A stretch of 64,000 nt of DNA from a virus, in the IMG/VR virus record IMGVR_UViG_3300009332_000265, positions 1-64,000 of that record; one strand, 5' to 3'. Of this stretch, positions 53,294-60,521 are shown piece after piece. The first letter of the stretch is position 1; each line of letters starts with the position of its first letter. Made by a program: the position numbers and the translations under genes. The notes under the pieces are model-generated. The model had not been told where the DNA came from. It did not search any database and saw only the letters and a list, made by a program, of their open reading frames with translations.

Positions 53294-53755
53294 ATGGCTG
53301 AGCAAAAAACCAAAAAGCCAGAAGGTGTTGGTCAAGAAATAGAAACCGAAGGAGGAGAGGTTAGATTTGAACCTGTCAAAAAGATTGAAGAAGATACTTT
53401 TGATGCAGTAAAAAGTCTTAAAACCTTTATCTTCATAACAATAGGATTGCTAGTTTATTTGTTATTTCTAGTCATTCCTGGAATTGAAGAAAAGGTTGAA
53501 TGGATTGAAAAGGATCTTACTTCGGTCTTGGTAACAAGCGAAAGATATAAGGCGGCAACGAGAGTATTTGCAAAAGGTAATGAATGCTCTACATGTCACC
53601 TTGAACCAGATTATCTCATATCTGGGCTCCAAGCGACTTATCCAAGTTTTGCTGATCTTAAAGCATTCATGACAATAGGTCATCAAAAATACTACACAAT
53701 GGCAACACCCATGCCAGATGAAGAACTCATGAACATTTACAGGGTCCTCAAGTGA
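53294..53755 (+). CDS. Membrane-anchored cytochrome c-like protein
   Basis: 153 residues. One membrane helix (about 43-62) followed by a domain with CSTCH (Cys98, Cys101, His102), the heme c attachment motif, and a downstream Met in ATPMPDEEL that could be the distal ligand, as in small monoheme cytochromes. The N-terminus would be cytoplasmic and the heme domain periplasmic. I start at the ATG at 53294; the TTG two codons upstream is less likely. Its stop overlaps the binding-protein gene. Redox partner unknown. Confidence 0.75.
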   Translation: MAEQKTKKPEGVGQEIETEGGEVRFEPVKKIEEDTFDAVKSLKTFIFITIGLLVYLLFLVIPGIEEKVEWIEKDLTSVLVTSERYKAATRVFAKGNECSTCHLEPDYLISGLQATYPSFADLKAFMTIGHQKYYTMATPMPDEELMNIYRVLK

Positions 53756-55227
53756 AGATTAAAATCTTTTTCGCTATGCTCACAATGTTTTGGATTCTTG
53801 GTATATCGCAAGGATATGTGCTCCAAGGGTCTGAAATGATTGAGATTGAAGCACAATTTACCATAAGAAATCGTCTTGATATTGATGCCATGATGAAACT
53901 CGCAGGTTATACTGAACGAGGTGATTTTCTTATGGAAATGGAAAATGTAACAGGTGATCGTGATTGGGATCGTAATGTAGATAAAGGTGATACATTTGTC
54001 TTACCTTCTATGCACAAACCAGAACGACAATTCAATGAGGGTATCAATTATAAAGAGATGATGTCACTCAATACTCCACCAGATAATGATACAGAAGAAG
54101 TTGAAGTCAATTCAATCATAAAAAAAGACGAATTAGATGCACTCAAAAAAGAATTAGAACGACTTAAACAAGTAGAGCAACAACATAAACAAAAGCATAT
54201 GAGTGATATGTATGTTGTAGGTTCGGAATATAAACCTGGGTTTGGTGATACAGTCAAACGAATAAAAGAAAGAGGATATGTTGTGTGCGGAACATATGCT
54301 GATACACCAGGATTTAGCGAAGAATTTCTTAAAAGAAGTGACGGGGAACCGCCAGGTTGGGTTGGATTTGATGTAGATATTTGTAGAGCATTTGCAGTAG
54401 CATTATTTCTTGATAAAACAAAGATAGAGTTTATTCCAATCAATGGTAGAACACGCTTTGAGAGATTGTTTGATGGCTCAATTGACATTTTATCTGCTAC
54501 AACAACATGGACTTTTTCAAGAGATGTAGACTGGAGAATAGAGTTTTTACCTACTGTATTCTTTGATGGACAGGGTTTCATAGTAAGAAAAAATCTTGGT
54601 GTCAAGAGTGCAAAAGATATGATGAATGCAAGAGTTTGTTTCAATACCGGTTCTACCGCCGCACAAAACATTAAAGATTTCTTTAATAAGTGGCAGATTA
54701 ATTTTATACCGGTACCAGTACCACCATCAGATAGTCCAAAAGTTTATTATCTTGATAATGATTGTGACATGTACGGTACAGATATGTCAGCATTAGCAGG
54801 GCACAAAGCACGATTTCAGTATCCAGAACGTCATGTTATATTACCAGAAATTATATCAAAGGAACCTCTTGGACCAGCAGTAAAATATGGAGATCAATTA
54901 TGGTCTGATATAGTAAGATGGACAGTCAATGTAATATTTTTAGCGGAGGAGTTGGGAATTACGTCACAGAATATAGAAGATTATATGGAGAATATTGATC
55001 CTGTGATACAACGATTTATGGGTGAGCGTAATGGAGGAGATTCACAAAATTTAGGTTCCAAGTTAGGATTAAATGCTAATTGGAGTATAGAAATTATAAG
55101 ACAGATTGGTAATTATGAAGAAATATATGAAAAACATGTTGGACCTAACACCGATTTAGGTCTCACGAGAGGATTAAACAAACTCTACACTGATGGAGGT
55201 TTGTTGTATGCACCCCCTCTAAAATAG
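53752..55227 (+). CDS. Amino-acid ABC transporter binding protein (AapJ/BztA-like) with N-terminal extension
   Basis: 491 residues. From about residue 160 on it is a type 3 extracellular solute-binding protein closest to general L-amino-acid binding proteins: GFDVDICRAFAVALF, TTTWTFSRDVDW, FFDGQGFIVRKNLGVKSAKD, PEIISKEPLGPAVKYGD, and the C-terminal GLNKLYTDGGLLYAPPLK. The first 150 residues are extra: a signal-like start, a region ending in DKGDTFVLPS that may be LysM-like, and a coiled coil (124-148). No permease or ATPase gene accompanies it, so it would have to work with a host transporter or only capture ligand. GTG/ATGA-type coupling with the cytochrome-like gene. Confidence 0.9.
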   Translation: MKIKIFFAMLTMFWILGISQGYVLQGSEMIEIEAQFTIRNRLDIDAMMKLAGYTERGDFLMEMENVTGDRDWDRNVDKGDTFVLPSMHKPERQFNEGINYKEMMSLNTPPDNDTEEVEVNSIIKKDELDALKKELERLKQVEQQHKQKHMSDMYVVGSEYKPGFGDTVKRIKERGYVVCGTYADTPGFSEEFLKRSDGEPPGWVGFDVDICRAFAVALFLDKTKIEFIPINGRTRFERLFDGSIDILSATTTWTFSRDVDWRIEFLPTVFFDGQGFIVRKNLGVKSAKDMMNARVCFNTGSTAAQNIKDFFNKWQINFIPVPVPPSDSPKVYYLDNDCDMYGTDMSALAGHKARFQYPERHVILPEIISKEPLGPAVKYGDQLWSDIVRWTVNVIFLAEELGITSQNIEDYMENIDPVIQRFMGERNGGDSQNLGSKLGLNANWSIEIIRQIGNYEEIYEKHVGPNTDLGLTRGLNKLYTDGGLLYAPPLK

Positions 55228-55233
55228 ATCCCA

Positions 55234-55241
55234 CCTAAATA
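55234..55241 (+). promoter_or_regulatory. T4-late-type octamer CCTAAATA
   Basis: Six of eight matches, including the full TAAATA core, and exactly 5 nt before the ATG at 55247. Confidence 0.45.
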
Positions 55242-55246
55242 ATTTC

Positions 55247-55489
55247 ATGAGAACAGAAGAGCAGATTAGAAGAGAAATTCAAATATTAAAAGATGTTCCA
55301 TCCTTAATTGAGTTATCGAAGAAAATTTATGATGTTTTACCTGAAACTCACAAAGGGCGAAATGAGATTGTAAAACAGGTCACACGTTTACGTAAAGATT
55401 TAATACGTTTAGATGTTCTTTGTCAAGATATTGAATGGGGTTTACTTCAGCGAGAGGTGCGTGAAAAATATAGAAATAAAGAACCATGA
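55247..55489 (+). CDS. Hypothetical small helical protein
   Basis: 80 residues, charged helices (RTEEQIRREIQILKD, GRNEIVKQVTRLRKDLIRLD). Starts 5 nt after a late-type octamer with no ribosome binding site and is coupled to the holin-like gene by ATGA. Possibly a lysis or assembly accessory. Confidence 0.6.
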   Translation: MRTEEQIRREIQILKDVPSLIELSKKIYDVLPETHKGRNEIVKQVTRLRKDLIRLDVLCQDIEWGLLQREVREKYRNKEP

Positions 55490-55767
55490 GTATAAATTAT
55501 ATCATTAATCGGTATTGGAAGGATTGGGCGGGGATTTTGTATCTTTTTCTATGCTTCACCGATTTCTTTGTCGCACCATTAATGTGGAACATGAGGATGG
55601 AAACTTATTGTCACAAAATGGTTGACAAAGGTTTAGTGTGTGATGCTACACGATGGGAACCGTTGACATTACAGATGGGTGGTATGTTTCACATAGCATT
55701 TGCAGGCATACTCGGAGTCGCAACTTGGAAGAAGAAAGAAGAGAATGAAACTTCTTGGAAAGATTAA
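55486..55767 (+). CDS. Putative holin
   Basis: 93 residues. DWAGILYLFLCFTDFFVAPLMW and MGGMFHIAFAGILGVATW are membrane helices; the WEPLTLQMGGMFH stretch before the second helix and the Lys/Glu tail match small holin-like proteins of marine phages (GTA_holin-like). It overlaps the lipase gene, so both may act at lysis with the M15 endolysin. Not proven. Confidence 0.6.
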   Translation: MSINYIINRYWKDWAGILYLFLCFTDFFVAPLMWNMRMETYCHKMVDKGLVCDATRWEPLTLQMGGMFHIAFAGILGVATWKKKEENETSWKD

Positions 55768-56473
55768 CCTAGTATTCATATTATTCATTTTTACATCCTG
55801 TCTATCAACTAATCAATTTTTAAATATGGGCGGAGCAAACGGTACAAAAGAAAATCTACCAGTAGGCATAGATGTTCTTGTTGAGATGGCAGATTATTGT
55901 GAGAAAATCTACGATGACGGCAAGGAGATACAAGATAATGAATTCTCATATAATGTGGTTCAAGATCGTGGTGTCACTATTGTTATCATACGTGGTACTA
56001 ATAACGGTAGAAATGTTCTCTCAGATCTTGACGCCAGACCCTTTCAAGACAAAAAACTATCGGCAGGAATTCATAAAGGATTCCGAGATGCCGCTGAAAA
56101 AATCAAAGAAGATTTGATAGAGAATCATGCCATTGAAGAGATGGTCATATTCACAGGTCACTCTCTTGGAGGTGCAGTAGCACAAATACTGGGGTTGTGG
56201 TTTGAGAATGATGCATACGAAGTACAGATATACACCTTTGGTTCACCTTCAGTAATCATGGAACAATTATGGATGGATGGGCATTTCAGAGTTTATCTAG
56301 AAAACGATCCTGTTCCTTTTCTCCCACCTTACCCATATGTTCATTGGGGTATCAGAATAAATGCAGAAACACTTGATTGGGATGAAGATCATCCAATTGG
56401 CGATGTTACAAAAATTGATGCGAGGGATCATTCAATAAAAGAGTATAAGAAAGTGTTAAAAAGACATTTATGA
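55745..56473 (+). CDS. Class 3 lipase, predicted lipoprotein
   Basis: 242 residues. Signal LVFILFIFTSC with lipobox Cys19, then an alpha/beta hydrolase domain: GHSLGG (138-143, nucleophile Ser140), a strand VQIYTFGSPSV, ENDPVPFLPP (catalytic Asp) and DARDHSIKEY (catalytic His). Hydrolyses glycerolipids or similar esters at the membrane. Start chosen at 55745; an upstream in-frame ATG falls in the holin-like gene. Possible outer-membrane disrupting role at lysis, or lipid scavenging. Confidence 0.82.
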   Translation: MKLLGKINLVFILFIFTSCLSTNQFLNMGGANGTKENLPVGIDVLVEMADYCEKIYDDGKEIQDNEFSYNVVQDRGVTIVIIRGTNNGRNVLSDLDARPFQDKKLSAGIHKGFRDAAEKIKEDLIENHAIEEMVIFTGHSLGGAVAQILGLWFENDAYEVQIYTFGSPSVIMEQLWMDGHFRVYLENDPVPFLPPYPYVHWGIRINAETLDWDEDHPIGDVTKIDARDHSIKEYKKVLKRHL

Positions 56474-56940
56474 TGCTAAAAGAAGCAACTCATGTACAGG
56501 AAGTGGGTAAGATTATTGAAACTGATCCTGTAAGAAGGAATATCGTACCTGCTTTAAGAATAAAAAATGGTGCGAGAGTATTTTATTATGGTGAACCAGA
56601 GAATTTGATAGCCGCCGTTTGTATGCATACGTCAAGAATAATACCAGACAGTGAGGAACAATTGCTCACGGAATATCATTGGGGTGGTGCATGTAAGGGA
56701 GGAAACAAAGCAATATTTTATAGTCTTTGGTCACATGTAAATGGTATGGGCAGACAGTTACTAAATATTTCATTGGCCCAATTGGTATTAGAAAATAAAC
56801 ACGAGAGATATATAACACTCTCACCTAAAACAGAAATGGCTAAAAAGTTTCACGAAAGCAACGGAGCCAAACTTATTCATGAATCATTGTGGGCTTATAA
56901 CTTTGAGTATTTCATAAGACACGGAAACGAAGATGAATAA
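56470..56940 (+). CDS. GNAT-like acetyltransferase
   Basis: 156 residues. A GNAT-style C-terminal part: ITLSPKTEMAKKFHESNGAKLIHES is the usual motif B region with the Asn/Gly helix, and NIVPALRIKNGARVFYYGE the N-terminal strands. The acetyl-CoA pyrophosphate loop (Q/RxxGxG/A) is only vaguely present at GMGRQLL. Substrate unknown. ATGATG start overlaps the lipase stop. Confidence 0.6.
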   Translation: MMLKEATHVQEVGKIIETDPVRRNIVPALRIKNGARVFYYGEPENLIAAVCMHTSRIIPDSEEQLLTEYHWGGACKGGNKAIFYSLWSHVNGMGRQLLNISLAQLVLENKHERYITLSPKTEMAKKFHESNGAKLIHESLWAYNFEYFIRHGNEDE

Positions 56941-57523
56941 ATGGGACCTTTCAAATTTTGATAACAAAGAGGATGCACATGTAGGGTTTCAACAAGTACC
57001 AGAGAATAGAACGGCAGTTGATAATATATTGCGATTGAATTATAACAATCAATTGCGTTTAACATTGATGGCTGACACCAAAGCAAATATCATGATTACA
57101 GTTAGTTCAATTGTGTTTTCTATTACAGTTGCAAATATTACAAACGAAATGTTATTATATCCTCTCATGGCATTGGGTATTTGTTCAGTTGTGGCACTGG
57201 TTTGTGCTATCATAGTGATTATGCCAAAGATTGACTATCCAAAAACAAAGACAGGTAAAATAGATAAGTCTTCACCATTCTATAATCCATTATTCTTTGG
57301 GCATTTTGCTCACATATCAATACGAGAGTATAAAGAAGAATATGCTAAACGATTGATGACAGATGCACAAATTATGGATGCATTGACAGGTGACATATAT
57401 GGTATAGGTAGAGTAATTGCAACGAATAAATTTAAGTATTTGCGTTATAGTTACATGACATTTCTTGTGGGAATATCATTAGCAATAAGTATATTTACAT
57501 TCCAAATTATATTCGTTTCATAA
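56933..57523 (+). CDS. PycTM-like membrane protein (Pycsar effector family, DUF5706-like)
   Basis: 196 residues. The segment LRLTLMADTKANIMITVSS and the C-terminal IYGIGRVIATNKFKYLRYSY...FLVGISLAISIF match the membrane effector domain of Pycsar defence systems: amphipathic start, TM helices at about 52-70 and 74-95, soluble part with YNPLFFGHF, then a final TM (170-193). No nucleotide cyclase gene is found nearby. Phage copies could be decoys, inhibitors or superinfection-exclusion proteins. Call rests on pattern recognition without a search. Confidence 0.6.
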   Translation: MNKWDLSNFDNKEDAHVGFQQVPENRTAVDNILRLNYNNQLRLTLMADTKANIMITVSSIVFSITVANITNEMLLYPLMALGICSVVALVCAIIVIMPKIDYPKTKTGKIDKSSPFYNPLFFGHFAHISIREYKEEYAKRLMTDAQIMDALTGDIYGIGRVIATNKFKYLRYSYMTFLVGISLAISIFTFQIIFVS

Positions 57524-57526
57524 ATA
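57519..57526 (+). promoter_or_regulatory. T4-late-type octamer CATAAATA
   Basis: Seven of eight matches, overlapping the PycTM-like stop codon; predicted start near 57532, 27 bases before the next gene, which has its own AAAGGA site. Confidence 0.45.
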
Positions 57527-57558
57527 GAGATATTAACCACAATGATTGAAAGGAAAAA

Positions 57559-57810
57559 ATGTCAAGAAGTGAAATTAAGGATTGGATTGTAATGTCATTA
57601 AGTGTAGGAACAATTATTTTGTTGTTCGTAATTACAATCGGTGACTTTATGAATGCAATGGAAACAAATAGAGAACCTAGTAAAGACGTAATTAACTTAT
57701 TATCAATGGCAATAACTGGTATTGTTGGTATTATTGCTGGCTTTATTTCTGGTAAAAATGCAGCCGATCAGGCAAAGCAACAAGCGGAAGCACAAGGAGC
57801 CCAAAAGTGA
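57559..57810 (+). CDS. Small membrane protein, holin-like
   Basis: 83 residues with two helices (IVMSLSVGTIILLFVITIG, LLSMAITGIVGIIAGFISG) separated by a polar loop and a Gln/Ala-rich tail. Holin-type topology, but unproven. Ends with a GTGA overlap into the secreted nuclease gene. Contains the second GCWGC site (57760). Confidence 0.55.
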   Translation: MSRSEIKDWIVMSLSVGTIILLFVITIGDFMNAMETNREPSKDVINLLSMAITGIVGIIAGFISGKNAADQAKQQAEAQGAQK

Positions 57811-58664
57811 ATTTGAAATTATCATTAGTTACTATTTTATTTTGTGGGTGGATGCTTGGAGCACCACCTGCATTTTCTGCTGATTTTGTCACCAAGGGTG
57901 ACATAAGAAAATCAAGTGTGAAGTCGTTTAAGTCGTTTTTCACGGAAGAAAAATGCGATCAAATATTGATTGATACATTCACTATTTGTTATGATCATGA
58001 GAGAAAGTCACCAACTGCGGTTTATGTTGAGGTGACTGGACCTACTGTAATTGAGGACATAGACAAACGCCCTCCATTCTTTACAGATAAGCGTGTAAAG
58101 AAAAACTACAGAACAACATCAAAAGACTATACGAACACAGGTTATGATAGAGGTCATTTTGGTGCATCAGATGCTTCACACGATTGGAATAAGAAGCATC
58201 AGAAAGCAACATATTCAATGGCTAACATCGTACCACAGACACCATTTGCTAATCGTTATAAGTTCATAGCATTAGAAAAGCATGAACGAGAGATGGCAGT
58301 CAAGTATGGTCGTTTAGAAAACGTCACAATTGCATTTTGGAACAACAGACCCAAGAGAATTGGTAAGTCACAGTTGCAGGTACCAAGTGCATTTGCTAAA
58401 CTTTATACTGATGGTAAAGGGTATAAAGAATGCTTCTTTATTTGGAATAATGACGTATATGATAAATCAGACGGTCAAGATCCAAACAAATATAAACAAA
58501 ATTGTGATAAAGTAACTGCAATGTGGGGCACACAAGTAGGTGAAGCAGATAAGTGGTCACTGAAAGATAAAGATGCTCTCATTGATTTGCTTGACAAATA
58601 TATAGAAAGTGAGAAAAATCAATCTAAAGTGGGTCTTGCAGAAGCACTCAAGAAAGCACTTTAG
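57807..58664 (+). CDS. Secreted DNA/RNA non-specific endonuclease (NUC1/NucA family)
   Basis: 285 residues. Signal peptide LSLVTILFCGWMLGAPPAFSA (cleavage near 25) then DRGH (114-117) with the catalytic His, and a downstream MANIVPQ with the metal-binding Asn: the beta-beta-alpha metal finger of the non-specific endonucleases. Exported to the periplasm. Start is GTG overlapping the previous stop. May destroy incoming competitor DNA or release nucleotides. A pair of Cys near the start (50, 61) could form a disulfide. Confidence 0.88.
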   Translation: MNLKLSLVTILFCGWMLGAPPAFSADFVTKGDIRKSSVKSFKSFFTEEKCDQILIDTFTICYDHERKSPTAVYVEVTGPTVIEDIDKRPPFFTDKRVKKNYRTTSKDYTNTGYDRGHFGASDASHDWNKKHQKATYSMANIVPQTPFANRYKFIALEKHEREMAVKYGRLENVTIAFWNNRPKRIGKSQLQVPSAFAKLYTDGKGYKECFFIWNNDVYDKSDGQDPNKYKQNCDKVTAMWGTQVGEADKWSLKDKDALIDLLDKYIESEKNQSKVGLAEALKKAL

Positions 58665-58670
58665 GCTAAC

Positions 58671-58698
58671 TTGACATTTTAAAAAAGTAGTGTATAAT
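58671..58698 (+). promoter_or_regulatory. Sigma70-type promoter overlapping the IscA-like start
   Basis: TTGACA (58671-58676), 16-bp spacer, TATAAT (58693-58698). The -10 lies inside the first codons after the GTG at 58690, so transcription would begin downstream of that start codon. Confidence 0.65.
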
Positions 58699-59034
58699 AT
58701 AGATATATCACAAAAAGCAAGTGAAGCAGTAAATGATGCAATCCAAGAACATGAGCATCTACGTTTGAGTGCAAGACCTGGTGGATGCTCAGGTTGGAAG
58801 TGGAATTTACAGACAGAAGATACACTTGCACGAAACTCATTGGACGAAGTTTTTAGTACGAATTATGGATTTGAGATAGTGGTATCAAAATACTATCTAA
58901 ATAATATTATAGGCTCAGCAACCATAGATTTTCAAAATGATAATTTAGTTGAACAAGGCTTTATAATCAAACGCAAATCAAGTCTTCATTCATGTGGTTG
59001 CGGAGAAAGTTTTACACCAATAAAAGATATGTAA
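58690..59034 (+). CDS. IscA/HesB-like iron-sulfur carrier
   Basis: 114 residues. Three conserved Cys of A-type carriers: Cys33 in GGCSGW, and Cys102/Cys104 in SCGCGESF; the N-terminal NIDISQKASEAVND matches family N-termini. Delivers Fe-S clusters or iron. The frame's first start is GTG 58690 with no ribosome binding site; no ATG lies in frame before residue 30. TAATG coupling to the IscU-like gene. Confidence 0.9.
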   Translation: MYNIDISQKASEAVNDAIQEHEHLRLSARPGGCSGWKWNLQTEDTLARNSLDEVFSTNYGFEIVVSKYYLNNIIGSATIDFQNDNLVEQGFIIKRKSSLHSCGCGESFTPIKDM

Positions 59035-59444
59035 TGGCATATTCAGACAAAGTAGTAGATCACTATGAAAATCCCAGGAATGTGGGTTCTTTTAATCCCG
59101 CTAATAATAACGTTGGTACTGGTCTTGTTGGAGCGCCAGAATGTGGTGATGTGATGAAACTACAGATACAAGTAGAAAATAATAAAATAATTGATGCTAA
59201 ATTTAAGACCTTTGGTTGCGGTTCTGCTATAGCCGCTTCATCACTCGCCACTGAGTGGGTCAAAAATAAACCAATTGACGAAGCAATGAAACTTAACAAC
59301 GTAGAAATTGTTGATGAGTTATCCTTACCTCCTGTAAAGATACATTGTAGTGTATTGGCGGAAGATGCTATTAAAGCGGCCATAGCCGATTATAAAAGCA
59401 AAAATGATGGAGTAGAACATGGGGAAAGTAATGCAATCTATTGA
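59034..59444 (+). CDS. iscU: IscU-like Fe-S scaffold (NifU N-terminal family)
   Basis: 136 residues with Cys37 (APECGD, with Asp39), Cys62 (FGCGSA) and Cys105 (IHCSVLAE) that bind the nascent cluster, and LPPVK (98-102), the site for HscA. Full-length and apparently functional. ATG at 59034 follows the IscA stop directly. Works with host IscS and HscAB. No sulfur donor gene is visible. Confidence 0.94.
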   Translation: MAYSDKVVDHYENPRNVGSFNPANNNVGTGLVGAPECGDVMKLQIQVENNKIIDAKFKTFGCGSAIAASSLATEWVKNKPIDEAMKLNNVEIVDELSLPPVKIHCSVLAEDAIKAAIADYKSKNDGVEHGESNAIY

Positions 59445-59709
59445 GGCTAGAAAGAAATTAAATTTTGGTGCGAGATTTGTTATCACTCTCATTATAGCAC
59501 ACACCTTTATTTTTCTTATTTGGCTTTTGTTTTATGTTGAATTGCCTCAAGCATCTCGTGATCTTATTAATATTATGGTTGGTGCTTATGTAGCAGTATT
59601 GGCAAAGTCAACCGATTATTGGTTCAAGGAGAAAGATGATCCTGAACATAAAGAGACAGAGAAACATTTAGAAAGTGGTGTAGCCCAGGAGGAACAAAGT
59701 GGCTATTAG
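59419..59709 (+). CDS. Small membrane protein, holin-like
   Basis: 96 residues. Two membrane helices (FVITLIIAHTFIFLIWLLFYV and INIMVGAYVAVLAKSTDYWF) and a charged tail (KEKDDPEHKETEKHLES). This topology is typical for phage holins and related proteins. Starts inside the iscU gene (two ATGs, 59419/59431) and overlaps the next. Confidence 0.6.
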   Translation: MGKVMQSIEARKKLNFGARFVITLIIAHTFIFLIWLLFYVELPQASRDLINIMVGAYVAVLAKSTDYWFKEKDDPEHKETEKHLESGVAQEEQSGY

Positions 59710-60028
59710 AAAGAACTATTTAAGTACATTTGGATGGGAAGTAAATGATGCTTATTATAAAGTCGATGACGATTATCATAAATTACCATTAGACCAGACA
59801 CCGAAAGATAAAAAAGGGAAACATAAAAACTATTGGGTCTTTACAGTCAATGTGTTTAGAAATGAGGATGCAAGAACATTAGGAGCGGTTCCTTTAGCAC
59901 AAAATGTGATGAAGGTTGAGGTGCCAAATGATGTTGCAACCGATGATGCAAATGCCATGAAAACTGAATGTTATAACCAATTAAAAGTGCTAACAAATAG
60001 TTTTAAGAATGATGGTACTGATGTGTAA
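59699..60028 (+). CDS. Hypothetical protein
   Basis: 109 residues beginning at a GTG with a strong AGGAGGAAC site. Contains FGWEVNDAYYKVDDDYHKL and KNYWVFTVNVFRNEDAR; beta-rich. It may be a virion component (small, late) but no family is recognised. Confidence 0.55.
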   Translation: MAIRKNYLSTFGWEVNDAYYKVDDDYHKLPLDQTPKDKKGKHKNYWVFTVNVFRNEDARTLGAVPLAQNVMKVEVPNDVATDDANAMKTECYNQLKVLTNSFKNDGTDV

Positions 60029-60029
60029 C

Positions 60030-60058
60030 TTGACAAACTAATTAGAGTTTGTTATATT
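60030..60058 (+). promoter_or_regulatory. Sigma70-type promoter for the bS21-like gene
   Basis: TTGACA (60030-60035), 17-bp spacer, TGT-extended TATATT (60053-60058), 29 bases before the ATG. Confidence 0.75.
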
Positions 60059-60087
60059 ATATTTTTTTAACTTAAACGTGAATTATT

Positions 60088-60312
60088 ATGATTAGTGTAA
60101 AAAGTAAAGGTAGAAATAATCTAAAACTCCTCTCTCAATTCAAATCTTTAGTTAATGCAGAAGGTACTCTTGAGACATATAAATCAAAAAGATATTATGT
60201 GAAACCCTCTCTCAAAAAGAAATTGAAGAGAGAAGCGGCAGAGAGACAACGAGCAAAAGATCTCATTAATGAAATCAAAGAAATAAGAAAACATTGGGAT
60301 GATATATTTTAA
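60088..60312 (+). CDS. bS21-like ribosomal protein
   Basis: 74 residues. ISVKSKGRNNLKLLSQFKS, then YVKPSLKKKLKREAAERQR fits bacterial ribosomal protein S21 (FKRxxxxAGxL...YEKPTxxRKRxxxA...RK). Phage bS21 proteins are known from pelagiphages and may replace the host protein on ribosomes to favour phage messages. Highly basic. Own early promoter. The C-terminus continues with a Glu/Lys helix unlike host S21. Confidence 0.65.
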   Translation: MISVKSKGRNNLKLLSQFKSLVNAEGTLETYKSKRYYVKPSLKKKLKREAAERQRAKDLINEIKEIRKHWDDIF

Positions 60313-60324
60313 CGAAAGGATATT

Positions 60325-60504
60325 ATGTCAGAATTTCATACTCAAATTGTTGAGCAATACGAAACCTATCTTGCAGAGCATCAAAATTTTGAAGAGAAAG
60401 GTGTAAAAGCATCTGCCGCCAGAGCAAGAAAAGCACTTGGTGAAATCGGTAAACTTGCTAAATCTCGTAGAGCAGAAATTCAAGAGAAGAAAAACAATAT
60501 GTAA
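60325..60504 (+). CDS. Hc1-like histone-type small protein
   Basis: 59 residues. KASAARARKALGEIGKLAK and RRAEIQEKK match the helical, basic pattern of chlamydial Hc1-like histone proteins, seen often in phages and thought to bind DNA. GAAAGGA site 6 bases upstream. Between the bS21-like gene and a late-type octamer. Confidence 0.6.
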   Translation: MSEFHTQIVEQYETYLAEHQNFEEKGVKASAARARKALGEIGKLAKSRRAEIQEKKNNM

Positions 60505-60508
60505 CATT

Positions 60509-60516
60509 TATAAATA
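60509..60516 (+). promoter_or_regulatory. T4-late-type octamer TATAAATA
   Basis: Perfect match to the T4 late consensus, exactly 5 nt before the ATG at 60522; predicts a leaderless late message reading into the run of tagged proteins. Confidence 0.7.
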
Positions 60517-60521
60517 TAGTC

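Noticed and set aside
54048-54671. Long minus-strand open frame (207 codons)
   Set aside because: Antisense shadow of the amino-acid binding protein; no start context, no homology, all other genes are on the plus strand.
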